Part shown: positions 4,932 through 5,091 of the stretch, piece after piece | Layout: each line of letters opens with the position of its first letter | Position numbering within the stretch: the first letter of the stretch is position 1 | Source of the DNA: Pseudomonadota bacterium | GTDB lineage: Bacteria; Pseudomonadota; Gammaproteobacteria; Burkholderiales; SG8-39 | NCBI GenBank assembly: GCA_021847125.1 | Contig: JAJZUK010000128.1 | Location: forward strand, 1-5,091 | DNA length: 5,091 nucleotides | Direction of reading: 5' to 3' | Translations under genes and position numbers: made by a program | Notes under the pieces: model-generated | Database searches by the model: none | Told to the model about the DNA's origin: nothing | The model's input: only the letters and a program-made list of their open reading frames with translations

Positions 4932-5091
4932 TCAAGCCACTTCGAACAAGCCGGCCGCGCCCTGGCCGCCGCCTATGCACATGGTCACGACCACGTACTT
5001 GGCGCCGCGGCGCTTGCCTTCGATCAGCGCGTGCCCGGTGAGCCGGGCGCCCGACATGCCGTAGGGATGGCCGACCGCGATCGCGCCTCCG
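4932..5091 (-). CDS. Thiolase (acetyl-CoA acyltransferase), C-terminal end (runs off right edge)
   Basis: Only the last 52 residues are inside the window. They contain both C-terminal signatures of thiolases: [16 protein letters not shown], with the active-site His in GHP, and [19 protein letters not shown], with the second catalytic Cys in CIGGGQG. Nothing here suggests damage. The family cleaves 3-oxoacyl-CoA with CoA to acetyl-CoA and a shortened acyl-CoA (or runs the reverse condensation). The GHPYG variant and the ending favour a catabolic acyltransferase, but the subtype cannot be set from the tail. It is the first gene of the minus-strand operon seen here, followed 8 bp later by the biotinyl carrier. 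Confidence 0.95.
   Translation of the reverse strand, partial: GGAIAVGHPYGMSGARLTGHALIEGKRRGAKYVVVTMCIGGGQGAAGLFEVA

Noticed and set aside
1..5091. Searched by eye for CRISPR repeats, tRNA/rRNA genes, transposases, phage or toxin-antitoxin and defence genes.
   Set aside because: None seen; apart from the relic, all genes are metabolic or regulatory.

Overview
The window is high-GC bacterial DNA. Gene content (fatty-acid/acyl-CoA catabolism genes, a small CBS-pair protein, FNR-type boxes) and the Shine-Dalgarno sites fit a proteobacterium. I favour Betaproteobacteria (Burkholderiales-like), but Alphaproteobacteria cannot be excluded from sequence alone. Almost everything is on the minus strand; the only convincing plus-strand gene is an Old Yellow Enzyme family reductase.

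Layout, left to right. (1) 1-949, minus: the first 316 codons of a bifunctional enoyl-CoA hydratase / 3-hydroxyacyl-CoA dehydrogenase, which runs off the left edge. (2) 950-1263, no gene: a divergent intergenic region. It holds a REP-like hairpin in the hydratase leader (974-998), a sigma70-type promoter for the hydratase gene with an 18-bp inverted repeat between -35 and -10 (1033-1061), and an FNR/CRP-type palindrome with a well-placed -10 for the reductase gene (1170-1211). (3) 1264-2367, plus: the OYE-family flavin reductase. (4) 2378-2800, minus: a 140-aa CBS-pair protein, convergent with the reductase and separated from it by only 10 bp. (5) 2801-3199, no protein gene: the CBS leader with alternative hairpins (2845-2869), an FNR-type promoter for CBS (2905-2945), a GC-rich stretch with nothing recognised (about 2946-3023), a strong minus-strand terminator (3024-3057), and directly before it in the transcript a hairpin showing CCUCCUCCC in its loop (3060-3091). 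Together the last two look like a small RNA at the end of the operon to the right. (6) 3200-5091, minus: an acyl-CoA operon, read right to left as thiolase (C-terminal end only), stand-alone biotinyl carrier protein, a 64-codon relic of an acyl-CoA dehydrogenase C-terminus, an SDR oxidoreductase, and a PaaI-like hotdog thioesterase.

How the parts fit. The hydratase/dehydrogenase, thiolase, SDR and thioesterase are the standard chemistry of beta-oxidation of a fatty or related carboxylic acid. The biotinyl carrier points to a carboxylase nearby, outside the window. The acyl-CoA dehydrogenase that would start such a pathway is present only as a tail, so the operon has lost a gene here or the sequence is misjoined. 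Two genes that are not obviously beta-oxidation (reductase and CBS protein) each have a TTGA-N6-TCAA box at about -41 from a predicted start, which suggests shared low-oxygen or nitrogen-oxide control. The points most worth a second look are the CCUCCUCCC hairpin-terminator RNA, the dehydrogenase relic and the paired FNR-type promoters.
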